From Schistocephalus solidus (lineage: Eukaryota; Platyhelminthes; Cestoda; Diphyllobothriidea; Diphyllobothriidae), in contig WEDG01001540.1 in the NCBI GenBank assembly GCA_017591395.1, forward strand, positions 124,001-188,000: a stretch of 64,000 nt of DNA, read 5' to 3'. Numbering within the stretch: position 1 is the stretch's first letter; each line of letters opens with the position of its first letter. The notes under the pieces are model-generated. The model ran no database searches. It was not told where the DNA came from and was given only the letters and a program-made list of their open reading frames with translations. This document shows positions 10,601 through 23,700 of this stretch, one piece after another. Both the position numbers and the translations under genes were made by a program.

Positions 10601-13600
10601 CCCACATAGTCATTTGTATTTTGACCACGTGAATGAAGGAAGATTTTCCTTAACCTTTTTGGATTGTTACTTTCAAAATTTAAGGGTAGTTCTCGCAAAA
10701 AATATCCATCCTTTCTCACGCAGGTGGAGATTTGCTTTACTGGGTTTGCCGATTGTCGCATTACTCTAATGCTATCGCACATAGTTACAGACAAGAAAAC
10801 TCCCATGCATTTTCGTTCCACCTTTTACGAATACGGTCCGTGTGCTCCGAGAAAATGAGAGTGTGATCTACTCAACTGTGTCTACCTTTCTAATCCTTTT
10901 TCAGTGCGTCCAAAAATGCTATGGCTATGCTGTGGAAAGGCAGTTTAGTGGAGTTATTTCGAAAAACCACCCCTAGAGTATCTCAACTGTTAGGTGCTGA
11001 AGGAACTGTACTCAGTGGATGATAAGAAGCCTCATAAGTTGCCATTGGTCTCCTTTAGGGAATTGAAAATTTTACATAAACTCATGACATACACATGCTA
11101 AGCAACCAACTGCTTATTCTTAATTAAGAAAAGGTTTTGGATATAAAAGTTAATTTGATGAGCAGTTATGGAGAGGTCAGTTTTCTCGAATACTTAAATT
11201 ACTTAAAAATATCCCTGACCTCTCTTAGGTTCACATGTGTTTCCGCATTTTTATGGAAATAATATTTCTTTCATTACACTCAGTGTATGCCGCTCCTGGA
11301 GTTTAAATCGAGGAATACAGTCACGGCTCGAGCTGTTAAAATCTTCAATGTGAGAGTCGACCAAGCGATTTATTACTCGACAGGAATCCGAAAGCTAATA
11401 ATGAAGATCTCCTTTATGTCTCCTTCCTTCACTCAAATTATCGGTGTCAATCGATCGAATCTTGTTACTGCTACGTCATCATATATGTGCAGTGGGATTT
11501 TCATCGTTAACTGTGGCATCAGCGCACGTGACCACTGTATTAATGCTGTCATACAACATTTTTCGCGGAAATCTGTTTCCGCTGCTTGCATATATAGTTA
11601 AAAGCCTGTCAACAACCCTGTTTCGTCTCATAAGGCTACGTTAATTAAGTCTACGTTGTTGAGGTTGCGTTGCTGGTGAGATGTACTAACAAGAAGTATA
11701 TAGTCACTGAAATCTATTGTGAAGTATGTTCTAAGATCTAAGTAAGCTTCGGAGACGCTCTATATATTCTCATGTTGGTCTCCCTTGATCATAAATATAG
11801 TGTCCCATACAGGCCTAAAGCGCGCCGTATTAAATGATGTAAAAAAGAAAACGACTGTTTTAAAATTAAAAGGTTATTTAATGCGGTGAATAGAAACTGT
11901 CCGATAACAGTGGTTTATATAATATATTATAATTTTGTCAATAGCTTCAATTTGAAGACCTTTTTAAACACTTTTGAAATCGTTTCCGAACTGAAAGTCA
12001 TTTGCTAACTACCCACAGTCTCCTTTTGTCCATTTATCTGCGCTGTAAGAAACGTAGTTTAACCAAAAAACAACTTTTCTGCTCTAAATATAGGACAAAA
12101 ATATACAGTAAATCTGATAGACTATTTGATTTTTGTGACAATGACGTCATCAAAGGTACTGCTCATTAGCATTTTCATAATAAACCAAACCTATTCTGAT
12201 TTAGAAAGGGGCAAAATTCTTCAGGCTCATTATAAATAACCCACCATATTTGGAAACAAACGCTCAAATTCGAAAGCGGCAAACGGAAACAATGATCCAG
12301 TTAAATTTGTTTGCTGGGTCAGTCCGATATTCTTTCTATGTTACCTGTCATAACTTGAAAATTTAATCTACTCGGGCAGTCACATGTGCCGACACAAAGG
12401 TTTGGATGCTACCCAAAGTTTTTGGAAGTGTACTCGATTTGTGATCTCGGGCATTTCGTACGGTTATGCACCGGAGTGAAAAATAGACTGAGCTACCCCG
12501 TAGCCTCAGGATCTCCTGGTTCATTTTGATATGCAGTTTAGGTGCACCAGATCGGAGAACCAACCGTTCAACCAAAGAGTCGCACACACTATGTTACCAC
12601 AATGCAGGCCCACGAATTTCCACGAGAAAGAAGCAAAGCTGAGGTACCAGGTAATAGCGATTGGGAGAGGGTGAGCTTTGGCATACGCGCAGTTAACTCT
12701 TTGACTCTACAAGAATCGCAAGGTTAATTCTATTAGGACGCACTGTTCCTTGACTCAGTTAATGGTCAGGGAATCACCTACAGTGTGTTTAGTCCCTAGG
12801 TAATCTTAACCTCTGTTTTTCCAGGAAGGGTACAAAGGGCTTAGTACATGGTAGAGGGAAGAGGATGAAAGTTCATAAAGTGGAGCTTACCTTCAGAGTG
12901 GTGCATATATTTGTGGGTATCTTCACGATGGCATGATTTTTGGTATCAAGTGAATCGACCTCCACATCCACTGTCTTATTTGATAAAAACCTCAGTACAA
13001 ATTGGGCCGACAATCCTTAAAGTTCAGGACACAGAAAAGACTAGTTCGATGGAGTTTCAATACACTTTTTTCGCAGTTAACGAAGCAGTGTTTCTGCCCC
13101 AAAGACCGAACATTTCCAAAATTAGTCTGCGCAACTTGCCATTATTGCTTACTTACTCCAAAGAAGCCGGTGTAATTCAATGGAGAGGAAAACCAGCTTT
13201 TTTATCGAAATACTACAGTGGAAAATTAGTAACAAACATCTAGATTAAAGATTATTTGCCCATGGTGGCAGGCCATTTGCATAATTATGCACTGATCCTC
13301 TAAAGTGGTGCAAAACAAATGACTCTAAAGCATGTTCACAGTACTAATTTCTTTCAGAGTTGAAATGATAACCTTTGGGAGCTTCAGACAAACTTGACCG
13401 TCTCTTCCTCTAAGCGGCTAGCCCTATTTATATGATGAAACTTCTGCATATCTGCAACTGTAACCTAGCTCTAAGAGATGCTTACTCGACAGCATTTGGA
13501 CAACCAATTATTAAAGTTGGTTAATAAATTGGAAAACCTAAATTCTGTCTACCTTTTAAAAGAGTATTTGAACGAGCTCCCAAAACTGCTTCAAGTCAGG

Positions 13601-16600
13601 AAATGACAATGACAGTAGCATTCACTAAACTCTACGTATAAAACCCAGCCAGTTTGCTAAACTTCTCTTTTAAAGCAGTGCGAATTTCTCCTCGGGTCCG
13701 TCGACATTCTCACGTACGAAATAATTGTCCATTGGTCTTTTAACATGCCCGTTTTTCCCCTATGCCTATTTTACCCTCACCTGTCTAGCCAATCGTGATG
13801 ATGATCCACGGGGGGTCGCTTTCTTACTTCGCAATGAACGTAACACGTCAGTGTGGCTGTCGATAGACTAACTGAGCGAGGTCAGACTACGAGAAGAATT
13901 GGGTCACTCTGACCCTTGAAGGCCAGTTTCCGCCATAAGTCTAGTGCATCAGACTTGCAGATGACCTAATAGGTGAAATGCGAATTAGGCAACATTGAAA
14001 ATTTACTTCTTATTTGCTTAAATAGTTGAGTTTTCGCAGTAAAAAAAGTGCTGAAAAGGAAAACCGGCCAAGAAATCAGGCTTAACCTCTACAAAGCATC
14101 CGTTCTCACTTACAAACTAGACAAGGGAATGTGTATGATTTGCATGAGAAATAACCCTTGGGAGCGTAGAAGCTAAATACATTGCTTAATCAGTAAGGAG
14201 AAGTTATTTTGCTGAAAAGTTACAAACACTTAGAAGTAACTGCTTGGAATCACCTTCAGTACATTTGCAACTTAAATGCAAAAAGCAAGCAAAATAAGGG
14301 CCAGGGAAACAACTAACCCACCCGGTAAATCAATCCATAATTCTGCATGAGTGAGTAGAAAATGATAACTTTTGATGTGAAAGAGGCCTTATCCAAAAAC
14401 GTTTAATATAGTATTGAGCGATAAATGTGGTCAGAAGCTGGCTGCCTAGTTTGCCAATTTTTCTCCCCATCACGACTGGAAGGTGACATGATGTAAAGGT
14501 TGACTTGTGTTCAGATTGAGAGGGTTGTCACACCAGGTCATTAGAGTGACGATGAATGCAGTGAGTAGCACCGCAATATTACTTTGATTCAGAGATCAAC
14601 GAATTGTACTTATTTATCGCTTCTTACTTGTTCCGGGAGGACTGCAACAAACGAAAATTAAACAAGGTGTGATATCAAAGTCACGCAGTGGGTCTTAAAA
14701 GCAGATATATCAGATAAATCCTATCAGGTCAGAAAACACAGTGAATAACTACTGTTCAGCTTGTTAAACGATCCAGAAGGAGTAAGCGACATACGTCTGC
14801 CTTTAAGATCAAATTTACATGTAGTAGCTGACATACAGGGAATGAAAATCTGATCCTGGAGTATCCAAAGACACAATTAACTAGAACGAGCGGCATTTAC
14901 TCTTGTCACCCATCGTAAACTCTGACAAATACTGTCATTGAAAGAGAACAAAGAGGAACAAATACTACAGTATAGGTGCTATCTCATGAGACGTTAACCG
15001 AAGTTCTGAAAGGTGTTTTCATTTTTGAGAGATTACTTAATTGGGTTGTAGCATTAAGTATAATGGAACAGAATCTCTAACTATTTCAATCACATCAGGA
15101 TACCGGCTATTGAAGGACAATTTACTTAGTATGCCTTATAAATTTCAACAAAGTTTATCGAAAAAAACGCACAAAAATACTATTTCCTGTACTCATTTGG
15201 AAGGGAACTGCATCGTCTTCAAATGTTTTCTCGAAGAAATGATATATTACTGTTTTAGAACTTAAGCATTTCTGAATACTTTTGAACCTGACTTGCTGTT
15301 ACATTTGCACTAGGATTTACAGTTTAAGAAAAATCACAAATTTTTCTACATTGTGAGGTAGGAGATACGTTGCGTACATCCAAATTTGCAATAAATAAAG
15401 AAAATTTTGTATGCATTTCAAGCAGCATTAAGAAATGAACAGAAAATATTTTCGCTGGATGGAGAGGTTGCTGTCTTCAAAAAACATAGTTGGAGACTTT
15501 TAAGACCGAAAGATGCACTTTCTTCAAATATAAAGCATAAACATCATTTTCTACCAATTGAGTATAAGAAATAACATTTTCGTTCACGCTTTTTAGCACT
15601 TTTAGTTAAATATATGAGGGCATATTAAAATAAACGAGAAAAATGCATACAAATTAAGTTAAAAGATTTTACAGAGTGTAGTTTATACAGGCCGGCCGAA
15701 CAAGGTTCGTTAAAAACCCACCTCATGACGTGACTGAGACACATTACGATTATGTTGCAGCATAACTGATATCACAGGCCTACTTAAGTAATCGAAAACA
15801 AATTTCAGTATTTCAGTTCACAATGCATGAAATAGGAAATATACTTAATGTTGGACTGATGACCACAACACCTGGAAGATCTGTGGCACACATGAGTCTT
15901 CTCTAATAAAATAAACTTACCTTGAATGATCTAGAAATTCAAAAAGAACCCTATATCTACAGCAGACTATCCTATGGATGTGGAAGTATGATTGTCAGAG
16001 GAAAGGTTCCTTCGAGCACCAAAATGGGAACGGAAATGTTTTACACAAAATCAGAAAGATCAGTCGTACATTTACTCACTTTAATCAAAAGTTTGCTAAT
16101 TGTAAGCCAATATGGCGGAAGTCATATGGTGTTTCAATAAAAAAACTAATGAATTTCATATAAACCATAAGACAAAGAACAGTGGATAAGAACGCAACGA
16201 ATAAATGTAATGAGCTGGGCTTAACTGACCCCCTACATTACCCATTTGAGAGCCCATGTGGACTTTTCTTTAGACGGACATGTAAAAACAATTGAACTTA
16301 CCGGTTGTAGAAACTGAACCACTCAGCAAGCATTAGTGAGATGCTTTGATTGGGGCAGAGGGTGAAATTACACTAACAGTTTTAATATGTGTTGTGTTGA
16401 ACTATGGAAATGAAATGAAGGTCAGTTATCCTTTTAAATCCAAGTCGGGACACGATAATGCGGCTGGACTCATGTTTGTTGGACAAGGATATATTGATAC
16501 ACCTTGCTTGCACTAAAAGTACCCATTTATCAAACTTATATGTAGAACTAAATTGATCTAAGAGAAAAATTTAAAGGTTCAGTCGTCGAACAGGTGAATT

Positions 16601-17030
16601 TACAAGTATGGAATAGATAGTATCAAAATTATATAAAACAAAAGGTGGTAAAATTCAAAATATTTCTATAATTCCCAAATTCACCCCATTCTCAATCCTC
16701 TGAAAATATGTTAACAATGAATCCAATATTTCGTCAGGTACTGGGAGTATTTGGCGTAACTACGACAGAAAATAAACAGGTAGATGAAATCCAAAAGGCT
16801 GGAGGTAAAGATTGTGCCTTTCTGTAAGGAAGGCAAGCCTATTCTCCTCACCTCAAAAGCAATTTTTTAAAAGGAACGTTCCTGCACGACGATAATAAAC
16901 TCTTCTGACTGCTCGTTGTGCATCCGAATCAAAACTTAAACAAGTGACTTCGTACCGGGATGGGCGCATGAAGAAAAAAAATCATTGAGCCATTTTCACA
17001 ATAATAGGACTTTTGAGTACCTTATCAGAA
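10601..17030. other. Long AT-rich stretch without recognised genes
   Basis: The largest open frame is 12911-13243 (+, 110 codons), with no motif I recognise; others are shorter and overlap. No repeat family of the rest of the window was noticed here. Host intergenic or intronic DNA is the likeliest reading. Small exons cannot be excluded by eye. Confidence 0.5.
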
Positions 17031-17035
17031 TAACA

Positions 17036-17212
17036 TGAATGACAAAGAAAAGGGAGACTGGAATGGCCATTTCTGGCTTATTAGCCATCATTAGCCAGCC
17101 ATACCCAGCCCCAGGCGTTGCGGCGTCCGAGGCTCGAACTCGAGACCTGTTGGTGAAACGTCAAACGCTCTACCTAGTGCGCCACCATCTCGTTGTCTTT
17201 CCGGTTTGGATC
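17036..17212 (-). mobile_element. tRNA-derived SINE, copy 1
   Basis: Minus strand starts AGACAACGAGATGGTGGCG. It carries a tRNA-like head: A box GGTGGCGCACTAGGTAGAGC and B box GAGTTCGAGCC (RNA polymerase III promoter elements). It ends with a tail shared with four other copies in this window: GGCTAATAAGCCAGAAATGG, then CCATTCCAGTCTCCC and TTTGTC. About 175 bp. SINEs like this depend on the RT of a partner LINE; no partner sharing this tail is visible here. Confidence 0.82.
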
Positions 17213-17719
17213 GGGAATATTAACTATGGCAAGTAGGCGCTCACCGAGCAGTTACCGGATGCACTTGTCCAGTTGTGCCCTGGGCCCCCAACAGCAGCCG
17301 CAGGGCGGCTATTGATATAGGCAAAATAGCATGCCAGTCATGTTATTCTGCCTATATCATTACTAATTTTAAAAAAATTTATTAGCAAGTCGTAATTTTT
17401 CATGATGCGCGCCCCTAAGTCGTGCGAGAAACTATGTCCATAGCAGTGACCATTCGTTTTCTGAAGAACAGTCGAGAAAAGCTATTGCTCTTACGATACC
17501 ATTGACGTTAATATCTATTAAATCAATTGAAATTATGTATTTACAAAGTAATTAGGTATATTTGTCATTCTAACTTACCTGATAACTGGTGATTTAACTT
17601 TTGACTGCCCGTTGCTCAATGCTCGAGCTGAAAGGCAAAACGGCGAAATTTTGTAACGTTCTACCTTTGCGTTGCGCAAAGTTGGAACTTGAAGACTCAA
17701 ATAAATGAACCCACCACCG

Positions 17720-17929
17720 TCCTTCTTTGCCTTAATTGGCGGGCACAGTCAGTCCCAAGAGCTTCAATGCCTGCTTTCTTCCCGAGACACTGGTGCGAAG
17801 GCAGAGCTGGGGGGACAGAGCGGTAAGGTAATCTCGGAAGCGAACCAGCGACTGAGTCGAGAAGAAAGCCTTGCTATTTGAACTCCCTTCGCCTGCTTTT
17901 CCGTTGAAGAAGGCGTTAACCATACACAT
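17720..17929 (-). other. Possible short coding segment, unrecognised
   Basis: A 65-codon minus-strand frame ending at 17732 has base composition more even than its AT-rich surroundings and reads as a balanced peptide (KAFFSTQSLVRFRDYLTALS). I know no family for it. It could be the last exon of a gene or an old repeat. Its first third overlaps the edge of the large inverted duplication. Confidence 0.25.
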
Positions 17930-20760
17930 AATAGCAGATTTCAGGGCTTTGCTCTCAGACCAGTGCTTCAGGCAGACACACTGGCTACAGAAGTAAATGT
18001 CATTTTCTTATGGTGGAAATATCCTTCCGGTCACCTGTTCCCTCATATAAACTTCAACGACCAAAATTCAGCTCTATCCAGTGGTCACCCGTTCCTTTAC
18101 CATTTAATTTTGTACGCATTCTTAATGGGTGCCTTAGATTTTACAACTGCTGAAGACATAAAACATTTGCTACTGCCTAAACGCACCTATCCGTCGAAAC
18201 TCTGCAATGAGATTCTGTCATTTAACTGCCACAGTCATATAAAGGTTGCTTTTTGGTATTTTTTATTATTTGTCATTTTCCGTCATAGAAGCAGTAGCAA
18301 TGTCGAAGTTAATCGTTCTTCCTATCGTCCTTTTTGGCATTTTATTATTTTTCGATGACTAAATAGTTAAAGCCATTTTAAGTTCATTGGGTCAATTGAA
18401 AATATCAAGTTTCATTTTGAAGTTGAAAGGCTGGAGAGATGAGGAAATAATTCCTCTATATTTCCTAGGAATTTTAGCATTGTGACCTTTATTAGAAAAC
18501 CTCATTCCACCAAGAACCCCTTTTCCTCATAGACCTCTGATAAAGATGTTAATCTGGTTTTCAGAACAAAATCATGGCATGCACAAATTACTACAAACTA
18601 CACATGTTACATGTATTCGCATTCACCGGATATCCAGTCCATCGAGAGCATACTGGACTTTTTAATTTCTCCAGTTCACATTCACCTCGTCTTTAACCTT
18701 CATTATGAAGAATTTTAAACTGTTACTAGGGTAGAAATGACTAGTCCAACATCTTTGTTATGCTGGTGAAACCGCCGGTTAAAAGATGCTGCAAGAAGAA
18801 AGAGGAGAAATGAAAGGTATCAAAATTTCTAAATTTAATCCATAACCTGTGAAAGATCAACGTAAACACCCTTGTCTGGCTTTCGGTCTCAGAAAAATAC
18901 GGCATAGGCCATTGTTTTGGGTGATGGTACAAACATCTTCTGAGAAATCCTGGAACGAGGGAGAGCCTCTTTCTCAAATAATTCTAACAGTTATTCAATG
19001 GTTAAAACGTACTTAAATATAAGTGTCTTTTGCTTATGGTAAAAAAGTGTGCAGTAAATTTGTCTCAGTGATGTGTAACGGTTCAAACATAAATCTGTAG
19101 TTTCGTTATTTGCCTTAGTAGATGCAAAGCTATAGGTTTTACTGGTACTCCAGCGATCCTAAAGGACCTTGTCAACAACCTAATTTTCCTTGTTGGTGCC
19201 CAAAGAGAGCACTTCATAGTGACTATTTTTTTAATTATCAATCACAAAAGCTGAGGTGCAATTTCGGTTGACGAAAGATTTTGTCACCATGCATTTTATC
19301 AGTGATGAACAACGGGTAAAACCTGACTAGATTAGTATTATTCGTCAACCCATTGGCAAGAAAGTGGCAATTGTCGGGCTCTCCACCCTACGTTGGTACA
19401 AATTGACACGACTCAATTTTTCAAAATTCCCCAATAGTTAATGTATGGGCTTATTTGAATAGACTGCGTGGTATTTGACGTTTTATGAAAAAAATATCGG
19501 AAGATTTTAATTATGGGAAGAAACGGTGAGTCAATCCTTCAGGTTTCTAAGTTAGACAAAAGATGAGTGTCATAAATATTTAAATTTTTTTCTAAACCTA
19601 GAAAGTATTTTTGCCTAAATTATGAATGCACGATACGAATGCAGCTGGGGCCGCTTTGCCTTTCGTACCCCGGGAGGGTCTGTGCTCACCATTATATTTG
19701 GGTCACCTTTTTGGTCACCTAAATCATATTTTTATATTTCCCATTAGGAAAGGGCGCAGTAGCCTTGACGACAGGCTTATTTTTGCTGAAAGAAACAATG
19801 AGGCTGGCCGCTAGTGAAAGTTTAAGAATCATTAGATGCATGGTTGGAGGAAGACGGCAGTATTGATACAGAAATTGAAAAGTTCAAGACAATTATGTCC
19901 ACTGCGGCTAAAATATCGACCTTGAGCCAAGACCATATCCCGGTTACTCGAGGCAGGCTCATTCACACCACTTTTTTAGGCGTGCTACAAAACTTTCCAG
20001 CGTCCTCGACATAATACATGTAGCTCAGAAGGCATGTCAATTTTATATTATTATCTATCTTTACCAAATTTACATGTAGTTGAAAAGTCGCCTCAGTGGG
20101 CCTGTTATATTGAACTTCATATAACGTCACTGGGATTTGACTCACATTTTCCAATTTTCGAGGACATTCATGATACTAAATTATGAAAATTCACAGATCC
20201 TTGCCAGTGATCGTTTTGTGCTTACGCGAAGGGAAATCCTGTAACTCGAAGAACTTTGCATTTTAAAACTTTTTTCGGTCAACGTATTGATGACCATGTC
20301 ATTCGCCAATAAAGAGAAACCAAATGAATGTAATGAATTCAGAGTAAATGTCAAACAATTCTCACAACTGTGTAAAAGTTTGTATACCTATGAAATTTCA
20401 TCTCAAGAAACGTGATGACCACCGACTGAATTTCAAGTCGAATCTCCAAAGCCAGCCAAGTCTTTGACAGTTTGCAGCAATAAGGTTAGAACTGCCATGG
20501 AACCCTAATCATAGCATTCAAGTTATGCATAGCCGCTTTTAATTTACTCAGAAATAAATCACTAGCTTGGAGTAAATCAGTCTATTTGAAGGCTTGTAGA
20601 CTAATCTACTCCAAATTAGTTATTAATTTGAGGAAATAAAAAGCAGCAATTTGCAAACTGTAGTATCTACCAGAAAGCACGCAGTAAATGCTGGGCGACC
20701 TACTGATAAGACAGAGCCTTCGCAGCTGTGTTAAGCAGTGGCAGAATACCAACGAAACAC
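17890..20760 (+). repeat. Left arm of 2.87-kb inverted duplication
   Basis: The whole block is found again in reverse complement at about 53690-56565. Matching landmarks: 18001-18100 with 56345-56450; 18750-18970 with 55500-55730; 19620-19740 with 54730-54850; 19963-20154 with 54315-54506. The arms differ by scattered substitutions and small indels, a few percent by eye, so they are not an exact fold-back copy. No transposase or RT is visible inside. The right edge merges into the 931-bp array. Confidence 0.9.
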
Positions 20761-23700
20761 GTGCCTGAACTTTTTAGCTAGCACCTGTGCTCTGAGTAGG
20801 GTTTCACCTGTAACCCCTATAGCTTTCCTATTGTAAACACACCTCTGTTATGCGGAGTCGTGAACAATCTCCATAAGTCGAGGGAGAAAGCTCTACCATT
20901 TAGACGCAAGATGGTTTGGAAGATCAAATTTAAACAGTCGGGAATGGAGTCCAGAAATTCAAATGCCGGAGATAATTAACATTTTGCTTATCCATAACAG
21001 GAAAGGCAGCTGTGATTCAAACAGGAATAGGCGCACACCGATCTATTGGCTTCCCGAAGCAAACAAGTTCCGTATGGGTGGCAAAGGTCATGAACAGGCA
21101 ACCAAGTACCAGGCCGAAGTCGACCAAGTTACAATCGCAGAGGGAGAGATGACAGAAAATATGGGTAGATTGATAAAGTCTGTTTTAGGGCTTATTCTGC
21201 CTTAATTAAGCCAACCATAACCTTGACTACCGATCTGCAGCGACAGAGAATGACAGGTGATGAGGCACTGATGAACTTTGGTTCGATGAAGTGCTTATGA
21301 TCCATCTGCCAAATACAGTATGTGGACTGTCTGCACCGTAAGCGAGCGCATGTTTGTGTTTCCATTCCCAGCTGGTAGTCAGGGTGATGATTGGCTGAAT
21401 GAAGGCCGATTAAGCCCGAAACAGACCATATAAATCTACCCGTATTTTCTGTCGCCTCTCCTCTCTTCAACCGTGATTGCTAAGTATCGGTCACATCGAA
21501 GAGTAAATCAGTCTATTTGAAGGCTTGTAGACTAATCTACTCCAAATTAGTTATTAATTTGAGGAAATAAAAAGCAGCAATTTGCAAACTGTAGTATCTA
21601 CCAGAAAGCACGCAGTAAATGCTGGGCGACCTACTGATAAGACAGAGCCTTCGCAGCTGTGTTAAGCAGTGGCAGAATACCAACGAAACACGTGCCTGAA
21701 CTTTTAGCTAGCACCTGTGCTCTGAGTAGGGTTTCACCTGTAACCCCTATAGCTTTCCTATTGTAAACACACCTCTGTTATGCGGAGTCGTGAACAATCT
21801 CCATAAGTCGAAAGAGAAAGCTCTACCATTTAGACGCAAGATGGTTTGGAAGATCAAATTTAAACAGTCGGGAATGGAGTCCAGAAATTCAAATGCCGGA
21901 GATAACTAACATTTTGCTTATCCATAGCAGGAAAGGCAGCTGGGATTCAAACAGGAATAGGCGCACACCGATCTATTGGCTTCCCGAAGCAAACAAGTTC
22001 CGTATGGGTGGCAAAGGTCATGAACAGGCAACCAAGTACCAGGCCGAAGTCGACCAAGTTACAATCGCAGAGGAGAGATGACAGAAAATATGGGTAGATT
22101 GATAAAAGTCTGTTTAGGGCTTATTCTGCCTTAATTAAGCCAACCATAACCTTGACTACCGATCTGCAGCGACAGAGAATGACAGGTGATGAGGCACTGA
22201 TGAACTTTGGTTCGATGAAGTGCTTATGATCCATCTGCCAAATACAGTATGTGGACTGTCTGCACCGTAAGCGAGCGCATGTTTGTGTTTCCATTCCCAG
22301 CTGGTAGTCAGGGTGATGATTGGCTGAATGAAGGCCGATTAAGCCCAAAAACAGACCATATAAATCTACCCGTATTTTTCTGTCGCCTCTCCTCTCTTCC
22401 AACCGTGATTGCTAAGTATCGGTCACATCGAAGAGTAAATCAGTCTATTTGAAGGCTTGTAGACTAATCTACTCCAAATTAGTTATTAATTTGAGGAAAT
22501 AAAAAGCAGCAATTTGCAAACTGTAGTATCTACCAGAAAGCACGCAGTAAATGCTGGGCGACCTACTGATAAGACAGAGCCTTCGCAGCTGTGTTAAGCA
22601 GTGGCAGAATACCAACGAAACACGTGCCTGAACTTTTAGCTAGCACCTGTGCTCTGAGTAGGGTTTCACCTGTAACCCCTATAGCTTTCCCTATTGTAAA
22701 CACACCTCTGTTATGCGGAGTCGTGAACAATCTCCATAAGTCGAAAGAGAAAAGCTCTACCATTTAGACGCAAGATGGTTTGGAAGATCAAATTTAAAAC
22801 AGTCGGGAATGGAGTCCAGAAATTCAAATGCCGGAGATAACTAACATTTTTGCTTATCCATAGCAGGAAAGGCAGCTGGGATTCAAACAGGAATAGGCGC
22901 ACACCGATCTATTGGCTTCCCGAAGCAAAACAAGTTCCGTATGGGTGGCAAAGGTCATGAACAGGCAACCAAGTACCAGGCCGAAGTCGACCAAGTTACA
23001 ATCGCAGAGGGAGAGATGACAGAAAATATGGGTAGATTGATAAAGTCTGTTTAGGGCTTATTCTGCCTTAATTAAGCCAACCATAACCTTGACTACCGAT
23101 CTGCAGCGACAGAGAATGACAGGTGATGAGGCACTGATGAACTTTGGTTCGATGAAGTGCTTATGATCCATCTGCCAAATACAGTATGTGGACTGTCTGC
23201 ACCGTAATCGAGCGCATGTTTGTGTTTCCATTCCCAGCTGGTAGTCAGGGTGATGATTGGCTGAATGAAGGCCGATTAAGCCCGAAAAAGACCATATAAA
23301 TCTACCCGTATTTTCTGTCGCCTCTCCTCTCTTCAACCGTGATTGCTAAGTATCGGTCACATCGAAGAGTAAATCAATCTATTTGAAGGCTTGTAGACTA
23401 ATCTACTCCAAATTAGTTATTAATTTGAGGAAATAAAAAGCAGCAATTTGCAAACTGTAGTATCTACCAGAAAGCACGCAGTAAATGCTGGGCGACCTAC
23501 TGATAAGACAGAGCCTTCGCAGCTGTGTTAAGCAGTGGCAGAATACCAACGAAACACGTGCCTGAACTTTTTAGCTAGCACCTGTGCTCTGAGTAGGGTT
23601 TCACCTGTAACCCCTATAGCTTTCCTATTGTAAACACACCTCTGTTATGCGGAGTCGTGAACAATCTCCATAAGTCGAGGGAGAAAGCTCTACCATTTAG

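Noticed and set aside
12911..13243. 110-codon plus-strand frame as a gene
   Set aside because: No domain, no splice or promoter context, and a length that can arise by chance in a window of this size.
17963..18358. 131-codon frame as a conserved protein (shared with minus 56445-56113)
   Set aside because: Only the middle part is shared in frame; both ends are lost to frameshifts between the two duplicated arms, as expected for non-coding duplicates.
21267..21300. CTGATGA in each array unit as a hammerhead core
   Set aside because: A short ACTT/AAGT stem can follow, but the next bases are GCTT, not GAAA, and no closing stems were seen.
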